The notes below the pieces were generated by a model, which worked only from the letters and a program-made list of their open reading frames with translations, was not told where the DNA came from and made no database searches. A stretch of DNA of 64,000 bases from positions 62,001 to 126,000 of the forward strand of contig NZ_JACHCC010000002.1 in assembly GCF_014207135.1 (NCBI RefSeq). Reading direction: 5' to 3'. Positions 36,538-43,969 of this stretch are shown piece after piece (position 1 is the stretch's first letter; each line of letters begins with the position of its first letter). The DNA comes from Pedobacter cryoconitis. Lineage in GTDB: Bacteria; Bacteroidota; Bacteroidia; Sphingobacteriales; Sphingobacteriaceae. The position numbers and the translations under genes are program-made.

Positions 36538-37170
36538 ATGAATATCAGGAAACTTATTTTGCAAGGAGAAGGAACCACACTGGATTTTAAAAAGACGATT
36601 AACAATTATGAAAAGATTGCAAAAAGCCTGGTAGCCTTTGCCAATAATAAAGGCGGTCAGTTATTGATCGGGGTTGCCGATGATGGCAGTATTAAAGGGG
36701 TCAAGTCCGAAGAGGAAGAAAAGTATATGATTATCAAGTCGGCACATCAATTCTGTAAACCTGCAATTGAGCCAGAATTTGAAGAAATATATGTTGACAG
36801 TAAACTCGTTTTGGTAGCCAAAATACCACAAAGTGATACTAAACCTCATTATGCACTGGATGAGAATAAAAAGTGGTGGGTCTATTTCCGGATCAATGAT
36901 AAGAGTGTGCTGGCCAGCAAAATAATAGTTGACGTACTTAAAAAAGAAAATACACATAGCGGACAGCTGATCACTTATACAGAACAGGAACAAAAACTCC
37001 TGCAATACCTTGACCTGGAAGGCCGGATTACCTTAAAACAGTTTAGTAAATTAACAAAAATTTCAAATCAGAAGGCACAGAAAATACTCGTTAGCTTTAT
37101 TCTGGCAGATCTGATTCAGCCCCACACTTCCGAAAAAGAAGAATATTTCACCATGACAACACAAAAATAA
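36538..37170 (+). CDS. AlbA_2 (Schlafen AlbA-like) putative DNA-binding protein
   Basis: 210 residues. The AlbA_2 domain covers ~1-125: EGTTLDFKKTINNYEKIAKSLVAFANNKGGQLLIGVADDGSIKGV, then KPAIEPEFEEIYVDSKLVLVAKIPQSDTKPHYAL and the WWVYFRINDKSVLAS segment. The C-terminal part (~145-205) looks like a winged helix (LLQYLDLEGRITLKQFSKLTKISNQKAQKILVSFILADLIQ). It is probably a DNA- or RNA-binding regulator. It sits between a DUF4442 and a MATE gene with 27- and 30-base gaps, so an operon is likely. Confidence 0.85.
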   Translation: MNIRKLILQGEGTTLDFKKTINNYEKIAKSLVAFANNKGGQLLIGVADDGSIKGVKSEEEEKYMIIKSAHQFCKPAIEPEFEEIYVDSKLVLVAKIPQSDTKPHYALDENKKWWVYFRINDKSVLASKIIVDVLKKENTHSGQLITYTEQEQKLLQYLDLEGRITLKQFSKLTKISNQKAQKILVSFILADLIQPHTSEKEEYFTMTTQK

Positions 37171-37200
37171 CCGTACCTTTATAGGTTAAATCCATTTGTT

Positions 37201-38565
37201 ATGTTCAGTTCCTTTTACGCAAAATACAAGCCCTACTATTCAGATAACCTAAGACTCGCAATGCCCATTGTGGTGTCCCAGCTTGGACACACCCTTGTAC
37301 ATTTGGCAGACAGTGTAATTGTAGGACATTTTGCAGGAACCATTCAACTGGCTGCCGTATCTCTGGTAAACAGCCTTTTTATGCTGATTTTGGTATTGGG
37401 AATGGGTATTTCCTATGGCCTGACCCCACTTATTGCGCAGGAGAACGGACGTAAAAATTTCCAGGAATGCGGCCGTCTTTTATCGAATAGCCTGCTCATT
37501 AATTTTGTGATGGGATTATTCCTTTACGGACTCGTTCATTTTGGAACCCTATTAATTATAGACCATATCGGACAGTCTCCAGAAGTGGTAGCTTATGCAA
37601 AACCATATCTCGGCTATCTGAGTTTCTCTATTATTCCGCTGATGATTTTCCAGACCTTCAAGCAATTTGCTGAGGGCTTAGGTTTTACCAAACAAGCCAT
37701 GTTTATTTCTATCTGGGGAAACCTGATTAACGTCATTCTGGGAGTGATTTTAGTAAAAGGGATGTTTGGTGTCACTCCTATGGGTGTTAAAGGCGTAGGT
37801 ATAAGCACATTAGTAGACAGAATATTGATGGCTACAGTGATGGCTATTTATGTGTTTAATTCCAAAAATTTTAAAGTATATCTGCAAAACTTCAAGTTAA
37901 ACCTGATTGATAAAGTAAGGAGTCTGAAGATTCTGAAAATCGGTGCTCCCGTAGCCTTACAATATTCATTTGAAATAAGCGCATTCAGCGGGGCTGCTAT
38001 CCTGATCGGTACCATTGGTGCTGTCGAACAGGCAGCTCACCAGGTGGCCATTAACCTGGCATCAGTAACCTATATGCTCGCCAGCGGTATTGCTTCGGCA
38101 GCAACGATTAAAACAGGGAATAACCTGGGTAAAAAGAATTTCCTTGATCTCAGGAGATCTGCAGTGGCGAGTTATCATGCCATCATCGCTTTTATGAGTA
38201 TGACGGCTATCCTGTTCGTTTGCGCCAATCACTTGTTACCCTATATTTATACAGAAGATCCGGCTGTGATTCACATTGCTGCGCAATTATTGATCATTGC
38301 AGGATTCTTCCAGCTGTTTGACGGTACGCAGGTTGTTGGCCTGGGGGTACTCCGTGGATTGGGTGATGTCAATATCCCAACTGTGATTACTTTCATTGCC
38401 TATTGGGTTATTGGTATTCCTCTGGGTTATTTTCTGGGTATTACTTTAGATATGGGAGTAAACGGTATCTGGTATGGACTGACATTTGGTCTGCTGACTG
38501 CGTCCGTGATGTTGTTTTTCAGATTCCAGAAACGCACCAGAGTCCTACTTACATTACCCGTTTAA
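37201..38565 (+). CDS. MATE-family multidrug/Na+ antiporter
   Basis: 454 residues, about twelve membrane helices in two six-helix halves. Typical stretches are LRLAMPIVVSQLGHTLVHLADSVIVGHFAG, VSLVNSLFMLILVLGMGISYGLTPLIAQ, KIGAPVALQYSFEISAFSGAAILIGTIG and AHQVAINLASVTYMLASGIASAATIKTGNNLGKK. Inner membrane; it expels cationic compounds with Na+ or H+ exchange. Substrate not predictable. Last member of the apparent DUF4442-AlbA_2-MATE operon. Confidence 0.95.
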   Translation: MFSSFYAKYKPYYSDNLRLAMPIVVSQLGHTLVHLADSVIVGHFAGTIQLAAVSLVNSLFMLILVLGMGISYGLTPLIAQENGRKNFQECGRLLSNSLLINFVMGLFLYGLVHFGTLLIIDHIGQSPEVVAYAKPYLGYLSFSIIPLMIFQTFKQFAEGLGFTKQAMFISIWGNLINVILGVILVKGMFGVTPMGVKGVGISTLVDRILMATVMAIYVFNSKNFKVYLQNFKLNLIDKVRSLKILKIGAPVALQYSFEISAFSGAAILIGTIGAVEQAAHQVAINLASVTYMLASGIASAATIKTGNNLGKKNFLDLRRSAVASYHAIIAFMSMTAILFVCANHLLPYIYTEDPAVIHIAAQLLIIAGFFQLFDGTQVVGLGVLRGLGDVNIPTVITFIAYWVIGIPLGYFLGITLDMGVNGIWYGLTFGLLTASVMLFFRFQKRTRVLLTLPV

Positions 38566-38575
38566 AATAAACAAT

Positions 38576-38939
38576 TTGAAACTCCGAAAAATCGTAATTA
38601 GTAGTCAATGCTACCTCTGGAAAAGAGAAAATCACAATTTATCAGGAAGGAAATAAGAAGTCGCCACTCTGGTTATTTTTCAAAGAAGATGACAATAAAC
38701 CTTTTGAGGCACAGAAATGGTGTCTAAATGGCGCCGGAGACGGAATTATCTGGTTATATAAACAAAGTCAATTGCCTGGTAACGATAAAATTCATATTAA
38801 CTTTAACAGGCCGGTTGTTATCAATGAGCTTATCACCTATTTTTTGAATCATGGATGGAGTCCTCAAAATAATACCCGATCTTTAGTAATAAATGATGCG
38901 CTGAAGTATCTTGATCTTATAAATTTGACGAGGGAGTAA
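38576..38939 (+). pseudogene. Frame-broken small gene (unrecognised family)
   Basis: Between the MATE and CDF genes a protein-like sequence is split over two frames. The first frame begins at TTG 38576 (MKLRKIVISSQCYLWKR) and runs into stop after ~30 codons. A second frame, open from 38598 to TAA 38937-38939, has no ATG, GTG or TTG at its beginning but reads like a real protein: KITIYQEGNKKSPLWLFFKED, then KWCLNGAGDGIIWLYKQ, FNRPVVINELITYFLNHGW and DALKYLDLINL. A small indel near the AAAAG at 38621 would join them. It is probably a decayed gene; a programmed shift is less likely. Confidence 0.55.
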
Positions 38940-38971
38940 ATCATCTCCATATTCTGTAGTAGAAATATAGC

Positions 38972-39889
38972 ATGGCCAATCAAAAAGCATCCATCTATAG
39001 CGCACTGTCTGCAAACCTGCTCATAGCGGTTACAAAATTTGTAGCTGGCTATTTCAGTAACAGTGCTGCTATGATTTCCGAAGGAATACATTCACTGGTA
39101 GATACAGTTAATCAGCTTTTGCTGCTTTTTGGATTGAAAAGGAGTAAAAAACCTGCAGATGCCCTCCGCCCCTTTGGTTATGGAAAGGAGCTCTATTTTT
39201 ATTCTTTTATTGTGTCTATTCTGATCTTTGGTTTAGGTGGAGGAATTTCTATCTACCAGGGAATAACCCATATTATTTATCCGGAACCATTAGGTGATCC
39301 ATTATGGAATTATGTTGTGCTTGTACTCTCTGTCATTTTTGAGGGTACATCTTTAATCATCGCAGCAAAAGCCTTTAATAAAATAAGAGGTCATGAAACC
39401 TGGTGGAATGCGATTGTAAAAAGTAAAGATCCATCTAGTTTTCTTGTGCTTTTTGAGGATGGTGCAGCAGTACTGGGTCTGTTTACAGTGATGGTCTGTA
39501 TGTACTTTAGCCATAAACTTAACCGCCCAGAACTAGATGGCCTTGCATCCTTACTGGTTGGCCTTCTGCTAGTAGGAGTTTCTTTAATATTAGCCCGTGA
39601 AAGCAGAAGCCTGTTGTTAGGCGAAGGCATATCGGCGGCTTCCAGGGAAAAGATTATCCACATTATTGAGCAGGATAATGCAGTCAACAAAGTATTGACA
39701 GTTGTCTCCAATTATCAGTCACCCGAAGAAGTCCTTTTAACACTGATTGTCTCTTTTAAGGAAGGCCTGGATACACATGAGCTCAACGAAGCCATAGACA
39801 GGATTCAGGCTGGCATCAGAAAAGAGTTCAAGCTGATCCGATATATTATTATTCAACCGGAGGATTACACAAAACAATTTAAATTTTAA
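38972..39889 (+). CDS. Cation diffusion facilitator (CDF) metal transporter
   Basis: 305 residues. About six membrane helices and a short cytoplasmic C-terminal domain. Metal-site pattern: helix 2 has SEGIHSLVDTVNQLLLL (His and Asp four apart), helix 5 has LFEDGAAVLGLFTV. FGYGKELYFYSF after helix 2 is also typical. It exports divalent metal such as Zn2+ in exchange for protons across the inner membrane. A separate, strongly truncated copy of this gene lies at 42237-42314, and the last 44 coding bases with the first four of the 3' flank are exactly repeated there. Confidence 0.93.
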   Translation: MANQKASIYSALSANLLIAVTKFVAGYFSNSAAMISEGIHSLVDTVNQLLLLFGLKRSKKPADALRPFGYGKELYFYSFIVSILIFGLGGGISIYQGITHIIYPEPLGDPLWNYVVLVLSVIFEGTSLIIAAKAFNKIRGHETWWNAIVKSKDPSSFLVLFEDGAAVLGLFTVMVCMYFSHKLNRPELDGLASLLVGLLLVGVSLILARESRSLLLGEGISAASREKIIHIIEQDNAVNKVLTVVSNYQSPEEVLLTLIVSFKEGLDTHELNEAIDRIQAGIRKEFKLIRYIIIQPEDYTKQFKF

Positions 39890-39893
39890 CACC
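39846..39893 (+). repeat. 48-bp direct repeat, left copy
   Basis: Identical to 42267-42314. This copy covers the 3' end of the CDF gene including its stop codon. The two copies flank the beta-helix gene. Confidence 0.95.
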
Positions 39894-39915
39894 CAAGCCT
39901 TAACGAACACAAACT

Positions 39916-42234
39916 ATGATCTTTCAAAATATTGCAGAACTTAAAAATAAAATGGGCATACCTGCTCCTGACAATTATGCAGAAGTATTAGGTTATCATT
40001 CACCTGGTGACGGTGGTGGCGGTAATTTCTATTGGGATAATAATTCAAGTGATAATATAAATGATGGTACAATTTTCCAGGTTAATGGGGTCCAGAATGG
40101 AAGATGGAAGAGAGTTTACAGTGGTGCAATTAATGTCAAATGGTTTGGAGCTGAAGGAAATGGAAATATTGATGATACAGGTTCTCTTCAAAACTGTTTA
40201 AATTACTCTGATAATATCTACATAGAAAAGGGTGATTATAAAATCACAGGTAAATTAAGTGTAATCAATAAATCACTCTCTATTTTATCCTCTCCGGATG
40301 CTTACCTTAATAAAAAATTCACTGGTGATAGTTTAATAATCTTCAAAGACTGCCCGGTTATAAACTTCAATGTAAATATAAGATCCAGTTTACCTGATGT
40401 CCTTAAATTCAATGATCAAGGGATTTGGGATAATATACCTCAATTTAGGGTTGAAGGTTTGGAAGGCTCAATCTTTAGTTTTCAACAATGCGCAATGATC
40501 AATATTCATAATTGCAATATCTCTGATGTATATGGCTACACAATCTTTTCTTTTAGTGATGGATTCATAAATTTCACTGAGACCAATATTCATGACAATT
40601 GTTTTGTTGATTCATGCATACAGACCTGGGGAAACGAAAATATAAACATCGATAGAAACATGTTTTCCAACATTGCACTTATTCCAGATAAATTTACTGT
40701 TATTAAAAATGGAACTGAGTTACCACAAACCTTCAGTGAGACGAAATATGCGTGGCAATTTGGCCAGGTCTTATCGATTATAGGTAACAGTATGCAGGTT
40801 ACAAATAATGTTTTTGAGAATGTTAGCGGACTGTCTATTGGTGCAGATCATAACACTACTGGCACCAACTTGAAAGAAAGTAAAATATTGATTAGTAATA
40901 ATCTGTTTCAAGCCGATTCAGATAGATTAAGAGGCGCAAATCCTCCTGGATTTATCTGGATTGAAAATCATCAGTCTGCAAAAGTTACCGGGAATAGGTT
41001 CACTTATAAAAAAAGAGCGCTTTTTGACGGAAAATTTCAGCTATGCCGTTTTGCTGTTGCCAGATTCAATACCGAAAAACCTTACTTTGAATATTCCGAT
41101 AACACATATCTGTCCGTCCAGAATGTCAACGATACCACTGCAACAATCAACATTCTTACACACAACGATGATACAGTAATTAACATTAAAAATAATCAAC
41201 ATTTTGCACCCCTAAGTGATTTTATCTACATTGACACAGTAAGTGCAGTAAGACCCTGCGAATATTTGAATATTCAGGGGAACGAAGTTGTTTGTAAAGA
41301 GTTTGTAATGGGATACAATGCAGAAGCATTTACCGGAGCCAATTTTTTCAAGCTACCCAAACAAATTAATATCATGAACAACCCCAAAATTATTTGTTCA
41401 GGAGATTTTTTTAATCAAAGAGGAGAATACGGAGATACAGATCTTAATTTGAATATAACAGGTAATAATATTGTTGATGCAAAAAAAATTAGTCTGATTA
41501 ATGGGACACTCACAGCAAATATTTTCTCCAATAATGCAGCATCAACGGAAATCTTCTGGAACTGGGCACCAACATCAAGCCAAATCAGTAGCATTAATAT
41601 TATCGGAAACCCAAATCTGGGTAAAGTCAGCTTATTAAGCTCCAGCCAACTCAATTGTAATATCTCGGAAAATGTCATTCACAATGAAGTTGTACTTAAA
41701 GACATATCGAGAGAATCTTATATTAAAGGAAATATATTTTTAAATACATTAACATTAAGCGGTATATCGAATTCAATCCATATCCTGAACAATTTATTTA
41801 AGAGCAGGCTGTTACTTGTTAATGCTACTTTGAATAAGACCGACATCTCCCATAATACTTTCGAAGGTAACGGATTAGGAATATACGGTTTCGAGCCTTC
41901 ATCTGTATCTCTTAAATTAACATACACTAATATAATCAGTAATATCTTTTTATCCGATGTAACCTTTAATCCCATCGAATTTCAGGATTTCACTCAATAT
42001 CAGGGACTCAATTTCATTACTAATAATCAGAATATTAACAGAAATAATGATCCGGCCATGTCTATTTGCAACAAAATTGGAAATCCTAATCTTATAATAT
42101 CACCAGTAGCAGGAAATACTTCACAAAGACCAACCGGACAACCTATTGGATTTGAATATTTAGATTTAACTATCCAAAAGAAAATAATATGGTGGGGCTC
42201 ATCATGGAAAGATACGATAGGGAATATCGTCTAA
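39916..42234 (+). CDS. Large right-handed beta-helix protein (pectate-lyase-3/tailspike-like)
   Basis: 772 residues. The N-terminus resembles the head of tailspike and pectate_lyase_3 proteins: MGIPAPDNYAEVLGYHSPGDGGGGNFYWD, WKRVYSGAINVKWFGAEGNGNIDDTGSLQNCLNY. Residues ~90-720 are a long parallel beta-helix with many N-rich turns (VTNNVFENVSG, ISNNLFQADS, ISENVIHNEV, ISHNTFEGNG). The C-terminus ends with GQPIGFEYLDLTIQKKIIWWGSSWKDTIGNIV, also seen at the end of phage and surface fibre proteins. There is no signal peptide, which is odd for a surface protein. Asn, Ile and Ser are more frequent than in its neighbours. Enzyme activity is not evident. Confidence 0.82.
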   Translation: MIFQNIAELKNKMGIPAPDNYAEVLGYHSPGDGGGGNFYWDNNSSDNINDGTIFQVNGVQNGRWKRVYSGAINVKWFGAEGNGNIDDTGSLQNCLNYSDNIYIEKGDYKITGKLSVINKSLSILSSPDAYLNKKFTGDSLIIFKDCPVINFNVNIRSSLPDVLKFNDQGIWDNIPQFRVEGLEGSIFSFQQCAMINIHNCNISDVYGYTIFSFSDGFINFTETNIHDNCFVDSCIQTWGNENINIDRNMFSNIALIPDKFTVIKNGTELPQTFSETKYAWQFGQVLSIIGNSMQVTNNVFENVSGLSIGADHNTTGTNLKESKILISNNLFQADSDRLRGANPPGFIWIENHQSAKVTGNRFTYKKRALFDGKFQLCRFAVARFNTEKPYFEYSDNTYLSVQNVNDTTATINILTHNDDTVINIKNNQHFAPLSDFIYIDTVSAVRPCEYLNIQGNEVVCKEFVMGYNAEAFTGANFFKLPKQINIMNNPKIICSGDFFNQRGEYGDTDLNLNITGNNIVDAKKISLINGTLTANIFSNNAASTEIFWNWAPTSSQISSINIIGNPNLGKVSLLSSSQLNCNISENVIHNEVVLKDISRESYIKGNIFLNTLTLSGISNSIHILNNLFKSRLLLVNATLNKTDISHNTFEGNGLGIYGFEPSSVSLKLTYTNIISNIFLSDVTFNPIEFQDFTQYQGLNFITNNQNINRNNDPAMSICNKIGNPNLIISPVAGNTSQRPTGQPIGFEYLDLTIQKKIIWWGSSWKDTIGNIV

Positions 42235-42236
42235 CA

Positions 42237-42314
42237 TCTGTAAACCTGCTCATAGCACTAACAAATTTATTATTCAACCGGAGGATTACACAAAACAATT
42301 TAAATTTTAACACC
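42237..42314 (+). pseudogene. Internally deleted CDF gene remnant
   Basis: 42237-42268 matches the CDF gene at 39008-39039 in 27 of 32 bases (with AAACCTGCTCATAGC intact), then 42267-42314 is identical to the CDF 3' end at 39846-39893. The junction lies at a shared TT, so about 800 bases are missing. No function is expected; it marks a past rearrangement around the beta-helix gene. Confidence 0.85.
42267..42314 (+). repeat. 48-bp direct repeat, right copy
   Basis: Identical to 39846-39893. It ends 24 bases before the start codon of the metallophosphoesterase gene. Confidence 0.95.
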
Positions 42315-42338
42315 TTAGCCTTTTATTCGTTATCTATT

Positions 42339-43526
42339 ATGAGAAGAAAATTTAGTATCCTCCCCTTCCTGTTATTTGTTGCTTTTATCTTTCTGTTAAA
42401 CTGGTATGTACTATCAGGTTTATTAAGCCTGACGGCTTCAGTCTTTACCACTCCTATTTTTTGTCTGTTTATTGCAGGGACCATTTTATCCTTGTTTATG
42501 GCTATCAGAAGAATGGAAAGACACGGCATGGATCTGCTTTTTAAAATATCAAGCCATTTAGTACTTACACTTTTAGCGTCAGAACTGGTCTTCACCATTA
42601 TCTTGTTTGCGGGTGATATACCCCGTGTATTTACGGGTGCCGGCAGAAATGTTTATTGGGTAGATTTTGCCTTTCTTATGTTTTTGCTGACAATTATACT
42701 TTTTGTCTACGGAATGGTCGTTGGTAAATACAATTATAAAGTAATCAATCACGTGTTATACTTTGATGACCTGCCAGAAAAATTTGACGGTTTCAAACTG
42801 GTACAGATCTCTGATGTACACGCCGGAAGCTTCAATAATCCCACTGCTGTCAAACGTGGAATCAGTTTGATTAATGAGCAAAAAGCCGATTTATTTGTGT
42901 TTACAGGTGACCTGGTAAATAATAAAGCTGAAGAAATTAAACCCTGGATCAGTGATTTCTCCGCGATCAAAGCACCCTATGGGCAATTCTCCATTCTGGG
43001 CAATCATGATTATGGTGATTACGTGAAATGGCCTTCAGAAACTGATAAGAAAAACAATCTTGATCAGCTTAAGGCTTATCACAAGGATTTAGGATTTAAT
43101 TTACTCCTGGATACCCATGTGAAAATTGAAAAAGACGGGCAACAACTTATTCTTGCCGGAGTAGAAAACTGGGGGCTTGGTTTTGGTGAAAGAGGTGATC
43201 TGAAGAAAGCGTTAAATGGAACTGGAAACAAGGATTTCAAGATTCTGCTTTCACATGATCCGACACATTGGGAAGAACAGGTCAAGACGTTCCCCAATAA
43301 AGTACAGCTAACACTTTCAGGACATACACATGGTATGCAGTTTGGTCTGGAAGCGTTTGGAATTAAATGGAGCCCCGTTAAATACCGGTATGCTCACTGG
43401 GCCGGAATCAAAGAAGAAAACGGCAGAATCCTGAATATTAACAGAGGTTTTGGTTTTCTGGGTTTTTCCGGACGTATTGGGATCTGGCCGGAAATCACAG
43501 TTATTGAATTAAAAAAACGTCTTTAA
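42339..43526 (+). CDS. Membrane-anchored calcineurin-like metallophosphoesterase
   Basis: 395 residues from ATG 42339 (MRRKFSILPFLL). An upstream ATG at 42189 would translate the CDF remnant and is rejected. Four membrane helices span residues 1-145 (ILPFLLFVAFIFLLNWYVLS, FTTPIFCLFIAGTILSLFMA, HLVLTLLASELVFTIILFA, FLMFLLTIILFVYGMVVG). The phosphoesterase domain covers ~160-395 with all metal motifs: QISDVHAGS, FTGDLVNN, LGNHDYGDY, LLSHDPTHW and LSGHTHGMQFG. It is probably a phosphodiesterase or lipid-precursor hydrolase (UDP-diacylglucosamine-type relatives exist); the substrate is not assigned. Its stop codon lies within a terminator stem. Confidence 0.92.
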   Translation: MRRKFSILPFLLFVAFIFLLNWYVLSGLLSLTASVFTTPIFCLFIAGTILSLFMAIRRMERHGMDLLFKISSHLVLTLLASELVFTIILFAGDIPRVFTGAGRNVYWVDFAFLMFLLTIILFVYGMVVGKYNYKVINHVLYFDDLPEKFDGFKLVQISDVHAGSFNNPTAVKRGISLINEQKADLFVFTGDLVNNKAEEIKPWISDFSAIKAPYGQFSILGNHDYGDYVKWPSETDKKNNLDQLKAYHKDLGFNLLLDTHVKIEKDGQQLILAGVENWGLGFGERGDLKKALNGTGNKDFKILLSHDPTHWEEQVKTFPNKVQLTLSGHTHGMQFGLEAFGIKWSPVKYRYAHWAGIKEENGRILNINRGFGFLGFSGRIGIWPEITVIELKKRL

Positions 43527-43565
43527 CTTTGTGCTGAAAAGAATCAGTGCAATGTTAAAGACGTT
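43516..43565. terminator. Long hairpin overlapping a stop codon, probably bidirectional
   Basis: 12-bp perfect arms AACGTCTTTAAC (43516-43527) and GTTAAAGACGTT (43554-43565), with an inner imperfect stem continuing toward the AAAAGAA loop. The left arm contains the stop of the metallophosphoesterase. It lies between convergent genes; the flanking A-run on the left favours minus-strand termination. Confidence 0.65.
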
Positions 43566-43599
43566 CAAAGGATTGATAATATCCCCTCTAACCAGTTAT

Positions 43600-43926
43600 T
43601 TATGCGTAGATATACAATTTACTATTTCTTACCGGCTGACCTTTTATAGCCAGGTATTCACCTTTACCATCTCTTAAGGTTTTGATTACGAAAGGATCAT
43701 TTCCTTTTTCGATTTCATCAAAGGCAATCTTTAAGCGGTCAATATGTGTATCTGCATTAACTTTCCATTTTTTATCCTGGTACTGGAAGTAAGCAAAGAC
43801 CACACGGGTGTCACCTTTAGTTTTCCCATCTAGTCTGATAAAGATCGGATTGTCTTTTTTTAATGGCTCAACAGCCTTTATATAGAATTCTTTAAAGTCT
43901 GAAAATGTTGGTTTTGCGTTAGTCAT
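43600..43926 (-). CDS. Small hypothetical protein
   Basis: 108 residues, soluble, no signal peptide. Beta-rich with charged loops (NPIFIRLDGKTKGDTRVVFAYFQYQDKKWKVNADTHIDRLKIAFDEIEKG and EYLAIKGQPVRNSKLYIYA). I do not recognise the family. The gene lies 43 bases downstream of the large GH18-NodB-GT2 gene on the same strand and may be co-transcribed with it. Confidence 0.65.
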   Translation of the reverse strand: MTNAKPTFSDFKEFYIKAVEPLKKDNPIFIRLDGKTKGDTRVVFAYFQYQDKKWKVNADTHIDRLKIAFDEIEKGNDPFVIKTLRDGKGEYLAIKGQPVRNSKLYIYA

Positions 43927-43969
43927 GTTATTTGTATTTTAATAATTATTGTGGGTTGTCAAAGCGCTT

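Noticed and set aside
36538..37170. AlbA_2/Schlafen-like gene as part of an anti-phage system
   Set aside because: It is encoded alone with DUF4442 and MATE genes; there is no AAA, nuclease or other defence gene nearby.
38609..38728. ATG-started short frame MLPLEKRKS.. between MATE and CDF genes
   Set aside because: It is in a different frame from the protein-like sequence, is Arg/Lys-rich and stops after about 40 codons.
39916..42234. Prophage remnant around the tailspike-like gene
   Set aside because: No integrase, terminase, capsid, lysis gene or attachment site was seen; the flanking repeat is explained by the CDF gene itself.
42189..42338. N-terminal extension of the metallophosphoesterase
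   Set aside because: The extra 50 codons overlap the end of the beta-helix gene and translate the CDF remnant; the ATG at 42339 starts directly before the first membrane helix.
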